Below are positions 43,264-52,302 of a stretch of DNA of 64,000 nucleotides, in pieces; within the stretch, counting starts at the first letter, position 1; every line of letters begins with the position of its first letter. Below the pieces are notes generated by a model, which saw only the letters and a program-made list of their open reading frames with translations, was not told where the DNA came from and did not search any database. A program made the translations under genes and the position numbers. This DNA is from Ravibacter sp964562455 (lineage in GTDB: Bacteria > Bacteroidota > Bacteroidia > Cytophagales > Spirosomataceae): positions 15,194 to 79,193 of the forward strand of contig CAZLTN010000017.1 of the NCBI GenBank assembly GCA_964562455.1. Direction: 5' to 3'.

Positions 43264-43652
43264 AAAAGATGTTGTTAGCTGGTTAGATTAAGCTGTTACT
43301 ATTGGTTTTTGAGGTAATAAAGTTTCAGATGAATGACAGAGGCCTGTATGTATGCCCGAAAGTACTGGTTCATGCGAAGAACACCTTTGGATTCAGCCGG
43401 GATCAGGTACATACGGTTAAAAACAGTGTTTTATTAGGTATCGTTAACTCACATTCCCGCGAAATAGCAGTGAGTGATTGCTCAGAACACTCTTAATAGT
43501 ATTAATGTACTAAATATTGACACAAAATTAATTCTTTTATTAAAAAAAATAAAATTGATGTTAATATTTTATTAAAAAAATTAAGAAAGTGAAAACGGTA
43601 ACGTTACCGTATGGGTTTATACCTCTTGTTTACACTGTAAACCGGATTATGA
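43264..43652 (-). promoter_or_regulatory. Upstream region of susC, no gene
   Basis: About 390 bases without a credible ORF. On the minus strand a possible -7 box TAATTTTG lies at 43530-43523, giving a leader of about 255 bases. It also has an AT-rich block (43501-43590), the 16-base palindrome at 43595-43610 and a smaller GTTTAC-ACT-GTAAAC dyad (43628-43642). Confidence 0.4.
43595..43610. promoter_or_regulatory. LacI-family-type operator palindrome
   Basis: ACGGTAACGTTACCGT is a perfect 16-base palindrome with central CG, the same form as LacI/GalR-family operators (compare PurR-type sites of equal length). It lies upstream of the susCD promoter region. No lacI-type gene is in the window, so the regulator would be elsewhere. 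Confidence 0.5.
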
Positions 43653-43702
43653 GTTATAAAAAAGCGGGGATAATCGTGCGATTATCCCCGCTTTTTTATA
43701 AC
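43653..43702. terminator. Long perfect bidirectional hairpin with A/T tracts
   Basis: Arms of 24 bases (43653-43676 and 43679-43702) pair perfectly around TG, with a T-run in each reading direction. It lies 15 bases after the IscA-type gene's stop and insulates it from the susC control region. Confidence 0.8.
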
Positions 43703-43717
43703 CCTGCAAGGCGAAAT

Positions 43718-44044
43718 CTACACGGCAAAGCTCTCTCCGCAGCCGCAGGTACGGCTTGCGTTAGGATTTACAAAATGAAACCCTTTGCCATTCAGGCCGT
43801 CAGAGAAATCGAGAACGGTGCCTGCCAGGTACAATATACTTTTCTTATCTACCACGATCCTGATACCTTTGTCCTCAAAGACCATATCATTTGGCCGGGA
43901 CCCGGAATCGAATTCAAGATTATACATAAGGCCCGAGCAGCCTCCTCCAACTACGCCTACCCGTATGTGATGATCGTTGGAATGTCCTTCCTGTTCGCGC
44001 AATGCAAGGATCTTAGTTTTGGCAGTTTCGGTTACTGTTACCAT
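43718..44044 (-). CDS. IscA/SufA/ErpA-type iron-sulfur carrier
   Basis: The 108-residue protein has the HesB/IscA pattern: TETAKTKILALREQEG near the start, IRVGVVGGGCSGLMYNLEF (first Cys near residue 36) and CGCGESFAV (CxC near residues 101-103) at the end. It binds or transfers iron-sulfur clusters in the cytoplasm. It follows thrB on the same strand after 80 bases and ends before the long hairpin. Which of IscA, SufA or ErpA it equals cannot be told. Confidence 0.9.
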   Translation of the reverse strand: MVTVTETAKTKILALREQEGHSNDHHIRVGVVGGGCSGLMYNLEFDSGSRPNDMVFEDKGIRIVVDKKSILYLAGTVLDFSDGLNGKGFHFVNPNASRTCGCGESFAV

Positions 44045-44124
44045 CCGGACAATTATTTAAAACCACATATAACCCGGGGCGATTTCCGCCCGTGAGAAGA
44101 AAACGAGCCTGTCGGAAATTAAGT

Positions 44125-45063
44125 TCAATTCCGGGCCAGGATTCGGGGGCCTTCAAAGTTTATCCCCGATACAAATACATTACTGGAGATACCCGCGGCG
44201 GCAAACGTGCTCTTCATAGCCTCACCTATCGCGTCGGCTTCGGTGCGGGTAGGTGCGAGCGCAAACATGGAAGGGCCGGCGCCGGAAATACTGCACCCCA
44301 GGGCACCCTTCTCCATTGCGGCTTGTTTGACCTCGTTGAATTCCGGGATCAGGATCGCCCTGACCGGCTCTATGATGACGTCTACCATCGACCGGCTGAT
44401 CAGGCCGTAATCGCCGGTCATAAGGCCGCTGATCAGGCCGGCCACGTTGCCCATTTGGGTAATTGCGTTTTTCAGCGACACTTCGTTCCTTAAAATCAGG
44501 CGTGCGTCTTTGGTGTTCACTTCCACATCGGGATGAACGAGCGTGCAATAGAGCTCAACAGGGACGGCGATATTGAACACATCCAGCGGTTTGTAGCTTC
44601 TTATAACCAGGAATCCGCCCAGCAGGGATGGCCCGACATTGTCCGCGTGAGCGGCTCCCGCGGCCATCAGCTCACCCTGCATCGCAAAGGGAAGCAGCTC
44701 CTTTCTTGAGAGCGGGCACCCGAGCATCTCGTTCAGAGCGACGACTCCGGCAACGGAGCTGGCCGCGCTCGATCCCATCCCGCTTCCGAGAGGCATATTT
44801 TTATGAAGAATAACAGAAGCCCCGAAATCTGAAATGCCGAGGTGACTCAGAAGGTGAAGCATGACGACGGTTACGGCGTTCCGGCCTGCATCGACCGGCA
44901 GCCGCCCCTCGTCCCCGTATATTGCCTCTATTTCGATGCCCGGCTCAGGTTTTCGCCTGATCTCGACGATATCGCCCGGGTGATCTACCGCAAAGCCGAA
45001 GATATCGAACCCGCAGGCTACATTGGCTACGGTTGCAGGTGCAAATACTTTAATATAGTCCAT
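44125..45063 (-). CDS. thrB: Homoserine kinase
   Basis: The 312-residue GHMP kinase starts IKVFAPATVANVACGFDIFG, with the ATP loop MPLGSGMGSSAASS near residues 91-104 and a C-terminal GCSISGAGPSMFAL. It phosphorylates homoserine in threonine synthesis. It lies 34 bases after thrA on the same strand, so they form an operon. thrC, often third, is absent from this position; an IscA-type gene follows instead. Confidence 0.95.
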   Translation of the reverse strand: MDYIKVFAPATVANVACGFDIFGFAVDHPGDIVEIRRKPEPGIEIEAIYGDEGRLPVDAGRNAVTVVMLHLLSHLGISDFGASVILHKNMPLGSGMGSSAASSVAGVVALNEMLGCPLSRKELLPFAMQGELMAAGAAHADNVGPSLLGGFLVIRSYKPLDVFNIAVPVELYCTLVHPDVEVNTKDARLILRNEVSLKNAITQMGNVAGLISGLMTGDYGLISRSMVDVIIEPVRAILIPEFNEVKQAAMEKGALGCSISGAGPSMFALAPTRTEADAIGEAMKSTFAAAGISSNVFVSGINFEGPRILARN

Positions 45064-45097
45064 TATTCAGAAATGGGTTGAAATTAGGCGTGGTCTT

Positions 45098-47554
45098 TTA
45101 TCCGAGATAGCTGCTCACGCTGATGATATCTGCAAATACCCGCGTAGCGGTTACTTCGGCGCCGGCTCCGGGCCCTTTTATCACAAGAGGAGTATCTTTG
45201 TAACGTTCGGTGGTAAAGGAAATGATGTTGTCGCTTCCCGACAGGTTATAGAAAGGATGCTGCCGGTCTACTATTTTCAGGCTTACGGTGGCTTTTCCAT
45301 TCTCCAGCGAAGCGATGAAGCGAAGACGGCCGTCAGCTTTTTCAGCGTCGGCGAGGAGGCCGGTGAAATACTGGTCGGATACCTCGAGCTGGTGGAAAAA
45401 TTCATCTACCGTAGGCGCCAGAAGGCAGTTTTCAGGCAGGAGCCGTGCGACTTCAATGTCTTCAGGTTCAAGCGGAATGCCCACTTCACGGGCGAGGATC
45501 AGGATTTTCCGGGCTACATCGAGCCCGCTGAGATCGTCCCTTGGATCGGGTTCGGTAAATCCTTTGACTTTGGCGTCTCTTACCGCTTCTGCGAATGGCA
45601 GCTCCGGGCCGAAGCTGTTGAAAATATAAGACAGCGTTCCCGAAAGTATGGCTTCGATTTTTACAAACTTATCGCCGCTTGTAATCAGCCCGTCGATCGT
45701 GCTTATAATAGGCAGGCCGGCGCCGACATTGGTTTCATACAGGAATTTGACGCCATACTGGAGCGCCAGCTCCCGGAGTAGCTTGTAGTCTGCATAAGAG
45801 CCTGAGTTCGCGACCTTGTTGGGGGTTACGATTGAGATGGAAGATTTTAACAGCATCGGGTAATACTGCACAATTTCCTTATCGGAAGTACAGTCTACGA
45901 AAACGCTGTTAGGAAGGTTGAGCTCCTGGATACGTTGTACGAATGCCGGGAGGCTGGTTCTCACGCCGTTTGTCTCAAGAGCTTCTTTCCAGCTGAAAGG
46001 GGAAATACCCTCGGTGTCCAGGAGCATTTTGCGGGAATTGGACAGCCCGGTAACATTTATTTCCAGCAGCCTTTCATTCTTCAGGTAGTTAGCCTGGTCG
46101 GCGATCTGGCGCAGGAGGGTGTTTCCAATAAGCCCTGTGCCTACAATGAATATATTTAGAGACCTGGTTTCCGACTGGAAGAAAACACCGTGAATAGCAT
46201 TGAGGGCTTTGGAAAGGTCGTTTTTTCCTATCACTACCGAAATATTCAGCTCTGACGAGCCCTGGGCTGTGGCTACTACGTTTACCCCGTTTTTCCCGAG
46301 CACAGAAAACAGCTTGCCCGATATCCCGGCGCTTCGCTTCATGCCTTCGCCCACGATGGCTATGATCGACAAATGCTTCTGTGTGCTGATTCCGTCGATC
46401 TGCCCGGCTTGAATTTCTTTTTCGAAAACCTGTTCGAGAACGGATTGGGCTTCAGGCGCGTCTTCAGGCCTGATGGCAAAGCATATGGAATGCTCGGAAG
46501 AAGCCTGGGAAATGAGAATGACGCTGATGCCGGTCTCAGAAAGGGCCGAAAATAAGCGGGACGAGACACCCGCTACCCCGATCATACCGCTTCCCTGGAT
46601 ATTGACAAGGGCGATATCATCTATGGAAGAAATGCCCGTGATGTCGTACTCTTTCGTGGTTTTAGTACGGCTTACGAGCGTTCCCTGGAACGAAGGATTG
46701 AAAGTATTCATCACCTTCAGGGGGATATTGTGCGCAAAAGCCGGCTGCAGGCTGGGCGGGTAGATCACCTTGGCGCCGAAATGCGAAAGCTCCATCGCTT
46801 CGGCGTACGAAATATCGGGGATTGTAAATGCATTGGGAACCTTCCGAGGATCGGCGGTCATGATACCGTCTACGTCGGTCCAGATCTCGATGACGGAAGC
46901 TCCGAGCGCGGCGCCCACGATAGAAGCCGTATAGTCGGATCCTCCCCTGCCGAGCGTAGTGGTGATTTTATCTTCCGTCTGCCCGATGAAGCCTGTAATG
47001 CACTGGATCGCAGACCTGCTCCCGAAGTGTTCGGCAATACGGGCATTTGTGAGCCTGAAATCTACGTTAGCCATTCCGAAATGGTTGTCCGTGACAATAA
47101 GATCTCTTGCATCACAGAATTCCGCCGAAATACCCGCGCAATTAAAAACTACGGAAATAATCCGGGTGGACAGCCGCTCTCCGAAGCTGACGGTAAGGTC
47201 TGAAGTCCGCGAGGAGAACTCCCTTATCAGCGAAACGCCGCGCAACAGGTCGGCCAGTTCGTTGAATCCCGATTTGGTCAAAGCGAGAATATTGCTCTGC
47301 GACTGGACAGGTATGAGAGATTTGATAAGGGAAAAATGCTTGGCTTCAATGGCGTCGAGAAGCTCTTTATAGGATTCATTGCCGGCGGCGGCCATTCGTC
47401 CTATCTCCAGCAGCTTGTTGGTTACCCCGCTCATTGCGGAGAATACTACCGCGAGGTGTTCACCCTGCCTGATATTATCTTCAATAATGCTGACAATATT
47501 CCTTATGTTCCCGGCGGAGGCGACGGAGGTCCCTCCGAATTTCAATACTTTCAT
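45098..47554 (-). CDS. thrA: Bifunctional aspartokinase/homoserine dehydrogenase
   Basis: The frame is open from 47581, but ATG 47554 gives the family start MKVLKFGGTSVAS and 818 residues. The kinase domain (about 1-290) includes GRGGSDYTAS; ACT domains follow (about 305-450, with VNIQGSGMIGVAGV and IAIVGEGMKRSAGISGKLF). Homoserine dehydrogenase is C-terminal (about 455-818), with the NAD(P) loop FIVGTGLIGNTLL and GFTEPDPRDDLSGLDVARK. It catalyses the first and third steps from aspartate to threonine and methionine and is usually inhibited by threonine through the ACT domains. It leads the thrA-thrB operon. Confidence 0.97.
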   Translation of the reverse strand: MKVLKFGGTSVASAGNIRNIVSIIEDNIRQGEHLAVVFSAMSGVTNKLLEIGRMAAAGNESYKELLDAIEAKHFSLIKSLIPVQSQSNILALTKSGFNELADLLRGVSLIREFSSRTSDLTVSFGERLSTRIISVVFNCAGISAEFCDARDLIVTDNHFGMANVDFRLTNARIAEHFGSRSAIQCITGFIGQTEDKITTTLGRGGSDYTASIVGAALGASVIEIWTDVDGIMTADPRKVPNAFTIPDISYAEAMELSHFGAKVIYPPSLQPAFAHNIPLKVMNTFNPSFQGTLVSRTKTTKEYDITGISSIDDIALVNIQGSGMIGVAGVSSRLFSALSETGISVILISQASSEHSICFAIRPEDAPEAQSVLEQVFEKEIQAGQIDGISTQKHLSIIAIVGEGMKRSAGISGKLFSVLGKNGVNVVATAQGSSELNISVVIGKNDLSKALNAIHGVFFQSETRSLNIFIVGTGLIGNTLLRQIADQANYLKNERLLEINVTGLSNSRKMLLDTEGISPFSWKEALETNGVRTSLPAFVQRIQELNLPNSVFVDCTSDKEIVQYYPMLLKSSISIVTPNKVANSGSYADYKLLRELALQYGVKFLYETNVGAGLPIISTIDGLITSGDKFVKIEAILSGTLSYIFNSFGPELPFAEAVRDAKVKGFTEPDPRDDLSGLDVARKILILAREVGIPLEPEDIEVARLLPENCLLAPTVDEFFHQLEVSDQYFTGLLADAEKADGRLRFIASLENGKATVSLKIVDRQHPFYNLSGSDNIISFTTERYKDTPLVIKGPGAGAEVTATRVFADIISVSSYLG

Positions 47555-47578
47555 GCGTAAAACAGGCAATTGAGGGCG

Positions 47579-47586
47579 CAAATATA
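47579..47586 (-). promoter_or_regulatory. -7 box for thrA
   Basis: The minus strand reads TATATTTG, a TAnnTTTG match about 25 bases before the ATG at 47554; it covers the upstream in-frame start. A -33 element is not clear. Confidence 0.4.
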
Positions 47587-47629
47587 CAACTGATTATCCC
47601 TCTATCGTGAGAGTTCAGGATAAAAGTAT

Positions 47630-47755
47630 ATCCGGCGTCCTGCAATGATGCTCACGCGCATATCCCCGGACGAAGTGCAATGAAGCCTGCTCTCCCTCGT
47701 CTTCAGACGACGGGAGGGTGATGCCCGGTCTCAGACCGGTAAATAGTAACGGTGG
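47630..47755. repeat. Mosaic of small dyads, possible dispersed repeat
   Basis: The gap between thrA and the next beta-barrel gene contains CCGGTCT-C-AGACCGG (47725-47739) and an imperfect stem around 47692-47716 (TCGTCT/AGACGA within CTCCC/CGGGAG). The mixed hairpins resemble a non-coding dispersed repeat rather than a terminator, as no T-run is present. Confidence 0.35.
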
Positions 47756-47803
47756 TAAATAATGAATATGATGCCCGCGAGCCGGTCCGGAGACGGGGAG
47801 GAG

Positions 47804-48544
47804 CTAAAACCTGAAAGCAAACCCTGCACCGGCGTTTACGACGCCCACTGTACGTTTTTCGTCGATTTGGTGAGAAGCCGGGATACTGGCGACAGTGCCG
47901 CGCAGCGCGATGTCCTTAAAAGTAGCTTCGGCGGCGATAGCCTCGGCAAACAGCTTGAACTGCACGACCGATCCGAGAGGGATTCTAAGGCTCACCCCAC
48001 CGCCTGCGCCCCAGGCCTGAGCTTTGACAGGCAGCATAACGGCGTCGATCGGATTATTCCCGCTGGTGGAAGTACCCTGTAGAGATACTTTCGGAGAAGT
48101 GATAAATAAACGACCGGCCTGTGCATGCGCCTCCAGCGTTAGCGGGCCAAGCGGGATGTAAAGGGCAGGTCCTATCATCAGCGAGCTCTGTTTCCAATCT
48201 CCTGCATCCGAAGTCCAGGAGTATTGCCCGTATTCCCCGATGAGCATTCTGTACATGTCCACCAGCTCATTGGCTTTCTGGATGAGCGGCTCGGGATTGG
48301 TACTATTGATGTTATGGTTGGCTGACAGCCGCAGCCCGATGACGGAAGATAGTTTTCTTTCATAGTTTACCTGTCCGAAATAACCTGAACCGGCCATACC
48401 GGCTTTCGGGTCATCTAACGCTTTACTCGCAAATTTCCCTATCGGAAGGCTGTAGCCGCCGCCGAAAGAGAACACATTTTTTTGACCGTAAGAGTTGAAA
48501 CCGAAAATCAGTAAGAAGAGAAAAAGACTGAGCGTTCTGAGCAT
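47804..48544 (-). CDS. Secreted beta-barrel protein of unknown role
   Basis: The 246-residue protein has a signal peptide (cleavage after NSYGQ, about residue 20) and alternating amphipathic strands, with NVFSFGGGYSLPIGKF at the start and VVNAGAGFAFRF at the end, the aromatic terminal residue of outer-membrane barrels. A helix-like insert (about 80-105) follows the third strand. No family beyond outer-membrane beta-barrel is recognised. It lies between thrA and valS without sharing an operon with either. Confidence 0.65.
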   Translation of the reverse strand: MLRTLSLFLFLLIFGFNSYGQKNVFSFGGGYSLPIGKFASKALDDPKAGMAGSGYFGQVNYERKLSSVIGLRLSANHNINSTNPEPLIQKANELVDMYRMLIGEYGQYSWTSDAGDWKQSSLMIGPALYIPLGPLTLEAHAQAGRLFITSPKVSLQGTSTSGNNPIDAVMLPVKAQAWGAGGGVSLRIPLGSVVQFKLFAEAIAAEATFKDIALRGTVASIPASHQIDEKRTVGVVNAGAGFAFRF

Positions 48545-48632
48545 ATAGAAATGATTGTGTGTTTATTCTACACGTTCCGGTCCGGACTAAATTGCCCGGT
48601 CCGGTATTTTTTTCTGGTGTTCAGCGAAACGG

Positions 48633-51251
48633 CTACAAACGGGCCAAAGCTTCCCGGATGGTTTGCATTTTTGACTCCGCGTCCGCCTGCTTTTGCCTTT
48701 CTTTCTCTACTATTTCAGGGCTGGCGTTTTGAACAAACCGCTCGTTACCCAGTTTTTTCATTACCGAATTCAGAAATCCTTCGGTGTATTCAAGCTCTTT
48801 CAGAAGGTTGGCTTTTTCTTCCTCCGCATCGATTTCCCCGGACAGGTTGACATAAAACTCATCAGATCTGACCAGGAATGAAACCCCTTCAAGATCGCCT
48901 TCGGCGTAGCTGATTTCGTCAATACCCGCAAGCTTCCTGATAAGCGGCTCGAGCGAGTTGTAGAGGTCTTTTCGTTCTGCCCGGATATAAAGAGGAAGCG
49001 TCACTTTGGGGCTGATTCCTTTCGAGCTCCTCAGGTTCCGCAGCGATGACACCAGTTCAAACAGGATATCGAAATCGGCCAGGATCTTTTCGTCATATAC
49101 TTCTGCCTTCGGGTATGCGCTGATACAGATAGAAGCCTGGTCCGGGCGTTCATCTATATTCTGCCAGAGTTCTTCGGTAATAAAGGGAATAAACGGGTGG
49201 GCCAGGCGCATCAGGCGATCAAAAAAGCTGAGCGTGGCACGGTAGGAAGCTTCATCGACAGGTTGTTCAAAGCCGGGTTTGATCATTTCCAGGTACTGCG
49301 AGCAGAAATCGTCCCATATAAGACGATATACGGCACGTAAGGCATCCGAGATCCTGAACTTGTCGAAATGATCCAGGATTTCTTCAGTGGCCTGGTTAAA
49401 ACGCGCTTCGAACCATACGATGGCCGGCCCGTTGTTCCCTTCTCCAGGTATCGTGCTCCAGCCTTTTACGAGACGGAACGCATTCCATATTTTGTTACAG
49501 AAATTCCGGCCCTGCTCTATCAGTTTTTCGTCGTAGGGAAGGTCGTTGCCGGCCGGGGAACTAAACAGCATACCGGTTCTTACGCTGTCGGCCCCATACT
49601 GTTCGATCAGCTCTACAGGATCGGGCGAATTGCCGAGCGATTTCGACATTTTTCTTCCCAGCTTATCCCTGACGATGCCTGTGAGATATACGTTCCGGAA
49701 AGGATATTGATTTTTATACTCGTAGCCCGCTATGATCATCCTGGCCACCCAGAAAAATAATATTTCGGGTGCTGTCACCAGGTCGTTGGTAGGATAATAG
49801 TACCGGATGTCTTCGTTGTCCGGGTCCTTAAAGCCATTGAAGACGGAGATGGGCCAAAGCCACGACGAAAACCAGGTGTCCAGCACGTCGGGATCCTGGG
49901 TCAGGTCTTCTTCTGTCAGGGCAAACAGTTGAAGTTCATGCTGCGCCTTTTTCAATGCATCGTGTTTCGACCTGGCTACAATTACCGTCCCGTCCTGCAG
50001 GTAATACGCAGGTATCCGGTGGCCCCACCAGAGCTGGCGGCTGATATTCCAGTCGCGGACATTTTCCATCCAGTGCCGGTACGTATTCTTGAATTTCGGA
50101 GGAATGAGCCTGATGGTATCATTCATTACATTCTCCAGCGCCGGCCGGCTCAGCCGTTCCATTTTAAGAAACCACTGTTCCGAAAGACGCGGTTCGATTA
50201 CTGAATCGGTACGTTCGGAGTGACCGACGTTTGATTTGTATACTTCGGTTTTCACCAGGGCTTCTGCCTCTTCGAGCAGCCTGATGATCTTTTTCCTGGC
50301 TGCAAACCGGTCTTCTCCTACCAGTATCTGCGCTTTTTCATTAAGCGTTCCATCCTCATTAAGCAGATCTATGATAGGAAGATTATGCCTTTTACCAAGC
50401 TCATAATCGTTGGTATCGTGCGCCGGCGTCACTTTCAGACAGCCGGTCCCAAACTCCGTTTCGACGTATTCGTCCGCTATTACCGGGATTTCGCGGTTAA
50501 TGAGCGGTACGAGCACTTTCTGTCCGATGAGGTTTTTGTACCGCTCGTCGTTCGGATTAACGCATACCGCTACGTCGGCCATAATTGTTTCGGGTCGTGT
50601 GGTCGCAATAACCACACCTTCTCCTCCTTCCGGCGACGCAGCAGCGTACCTGATGTAAACCAGCTTTTGGGTAACCTCTTTCATGACCACCTCTTCGTCT
50701 GAAACGGTGGTTCTGGCCTGTGGGTCCCAGTTGACCATGCGATGCCCGCGGTATATATCTCCTTTGTTATAAAGGTCTATAAATACCTCTATTACAGCGT
50801 CGTACAGGTCGGGCTCCATAGTGAAGCGTGTTCTGTCCCAATCACAGGAGGCACCCAGCTTCCGCAATTGCTTGAGAATAATGCCGCCGTACTTATGCGT
50901 CCATTCCCAGCAATATTCCAGGAATTCATCGCGGGTAAGGTCGCTTTTGCGAATGCCTTTTTCTTTGAGCATTGCTACAACCTTTGCTTCCGTAGCGATA
51001 GATGCGTGGTCGGTACCCGGTACCCAGCAGGCTTCTTTACCTTCCATGCGCGCTTTCCGTACCAGGATATCCTGGATGGTGTTATTGAGCATATGTCCCA
51101 TGTGCAATACGCCCGTTACGTTCGGCGGCGGAATAACTACCGTATAGGGTTCCTTCTGCGGGTCGGGCGTTGAAGCAAAATACCGGTTCCGGATCCAGTA
51201 TTCATACCATTTGTCCTCGATATCGTCAGGGGCGTAAGTCTTGGAAATCAT
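48633..51251 (-). CDS. valS: Valyl-tRNA synthetase
   Basis: The frame is open from 51308, but ATG 51251 gives the family start MISKTYAPDDIEDKWYEYW and 872 residues. Class I motifs: PPPNVTGVLHMGHML (HIGH-type) near residue 45 and RKMSKSLGNSPDP (KMSKS) near 525; the editing domain lies between (about 185-330). An anticodon-binding helical domain and a C-terminal coiled coil (about 805-870; EEKANLLKELEYTEGFL) complete the protein. It charges tRNA-Val and edits mischarged Thr. A -7 box lies at 51306-51313. Confidence 0.97.
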   Translation of the reverse strand: MISKTYAPDDIEDKWYEYWIRNRYFASTPDPQKEPYTVVIPPPNVTGVLHMGHMLNNTIQDILVRKARMEGKEACWVPGTDHASIATEAKVVAMLKEKGIRKSDLTRDEFLEYCWEWTHKYGGIILKQLRKLGASCDWDRTRFTMEPDLYDAVIEVFIDLYNKGDIYRGHRMVNWDPQARTTVSDEEVVMKEVTQKLVYIRYAAASPEGGEGVVIATTRPETIMADVAVCVNPNDERYKNLIGQKVLVPLINREIPVIADEYVETEFGTGCLKVTPAHDTNDYELGKRHNLPIIDLLNEDGTLNEKAQILVGEDRFAARKKIIRLLEEAEALVKTEVYKSNVGHSERTDSVIEPRLSEQWFLKMERLSRPALENVMNDTIRLIPPKFKNTYRHWMENVRDWNISRQLWWGHRIPAYYLQDGTVIVARSKHDALKKAQHELQLFALTEEDLTQDPDVLDTWFSSWLWPISVFNGFKDPDNEDIRYYYPTNDLVTAPEILFFWVARMIIAGYEYKNQYPFRNVYLTGIVRDKLGRKMSKSLGNSPDPVELIEQYGADSVRTGMLFSSPAGNDLPYDEKLIEQGRNFCNKIWNAFRLVKGWSTIPGEGNNGPAIVWFEARFNQATEEILDHFDKFRISDALRAVYRLIWDDFCSQYLEMIKPGFEQPVDEASYRATLSFFDRLMRLAHPFIPFITEELWQNIDERPDQASICISAYPKAEVYDEKILADFDILFELVSSLRNLRSSKGISPKVTLPLYIRAERKDLYNSLEPLIRKLAGIDEISYAEGDLEGVSFLVRSDEFYVNLSGEIDAEEEKANLLKELEYTEGFLNSVMKKLGNERFVQNASPEIVEKERQKQADAESKMQTIREALARL

Positions 51252-51305
51252 CGGTTGTCTTTCAATTAACAATAGGCATATCCCTTTTTTCGGGATTACG
51301 GAGTG

Positions 51306-51313
51306 CAAAGATA
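51306..51313 (-). promoter_or_regulatory. -7 box for valS
   Basis: The minus strand reads TATCTTTG, a TAnnTTTG match about 55 bases before the valS ATG at 51251. No good TTG at the -33 spacing. Confidence 0.4.
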
Positions 51314-51402
51314 GGTGAATTTATGCAGCGCAGAAGTTGTCAATCCGGCCTATTTTCTTTAAAATAGCGGGGTTAAAGCTTTTCAGGACAAACCGGTTAT
51401 CC

Positions 51403-52302
51403 ATGAAGCCCGTTGAATTTCACCTGCCTCAGGACTTTGATAAGTCTTTTATAGTCTTCAGAGAAAAGGGCGATTTTTTCCCGGCGCCCTGGCATTATCA
51501 TGCTCATTTCGAGGTTGTACTTGTCACCAAAAGCACGGGAAAACGTATGGTTGGTGATAATATCGGTTTTTTCGGGCCCGAAGACCTGGTATTTATAGGC
51601 TCGAAGTTGCCGCACCTCTGGCTGAACGATAAGATTTATCTCGACAGGGAAGTACAGGGCGCGGCCGATGCGATCGTGATCCACTTTACGGAAGATTTTT
51701 TGGGCAAAGAGTTCATGTCTATCCCCGAAATGCAGGACTTCAGGAAATTTCTTGCGTTGTCGGACCGTGGTATGGCGATAAAAGGTAACACCAGGAAAGA
51801 TATAAATAAGGTAATGAAGCGGATGCACGAAATGAGCGGACTGGAACGGCTTTCTTCCCTGCTTCTTATTTTTGATATGCTCGGAGGCACTACCGAATTT
51901 GACCTGCTGGCCAGCCCCAGGTATGTCGCCAACTTTAATGGCGATGTATCCAGCCGTTTCAAGAACGTCATTCATTTTATCATGCAGAACTTCGACAAGG
52001 ACATCACCCTTGCCGAGGTGGCGGAGTACAGCAGCATGGGAGTTACGGCCTTCTGTAACTTTTTCAGGGAACAGTTCCGCTGTACTTTTATTGAATACCT
52101 CACCAGCGTCAGGATCGGGCATGCCTGTAAGCTGCTTTCCGAAAACGACAGGAATGTAGTGGAAATCGCCTACGAAAGCGGTTTTAACAACCTGGCAAAC
52201 TTTAACAGGCAGTTTAAAAAGCTCAAGAACATGACACCGAGCGACTATCGCAAGCTATATCACGGTATTGCCCGTATCCCTACACATAACTACGCCTCAT
52301 AA
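51403..52302 (+). CDS. AraC-family transcriptional regulator
   Basis: The frame is open from a TTG at 51337, but ATG 51403 (MKPVEFHLPQDF) gives a 299-residue protein. The N-terminal half is a cupin sensor domain (about 25-120; PWHYHAHFEVVLV). The C-terminal 100 residues form two AraC helix-turn-helix motifs (ITLAEVAEYSSMGVTAFCNFF and VVEIAYESGFNNLANFNRQF) and the closing MTPSDYRKL. It probably senses a small molecule and controls the convergent catabolic cluster that begins at 53655, whose last gene overlaps its 3' end by six bases. Confidence 0.88.
   Translation: MKPVEFHLPQDFDKSFIVFREKGDFFPAPWHYHAHFEVVLVTKSTGKRMVGDNIGFFGPEDLVFIGSKLPHLWLNDKIYLDREVQGAADAIVIHFTEDFLGKEFMSIPEMQDFRKFLALSDRGMAIKGNTRKDINKVMKRMHEMSGLERLSSLLLIFDMLGGTTEFDLLASPRYVANFNGDVSSRFKNVIHFIMQNFDKDITLAEVAEYSSMGVTAFCNFFREQFRCTFIEYLTSVRIGHACKLLSENDRNVVEIAYESGFNNLANFNRQFKKLKNMTPSDYRKLYHGIARIPTHNYAS

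Noticed and set aside
48570..48615. CCGGTCCGG repeats with T-run as a terminator
   Set aside because: The T-run faces the plus strand, where no gene ends; the direct repeats allow only a short stem, so a role is doubtful.
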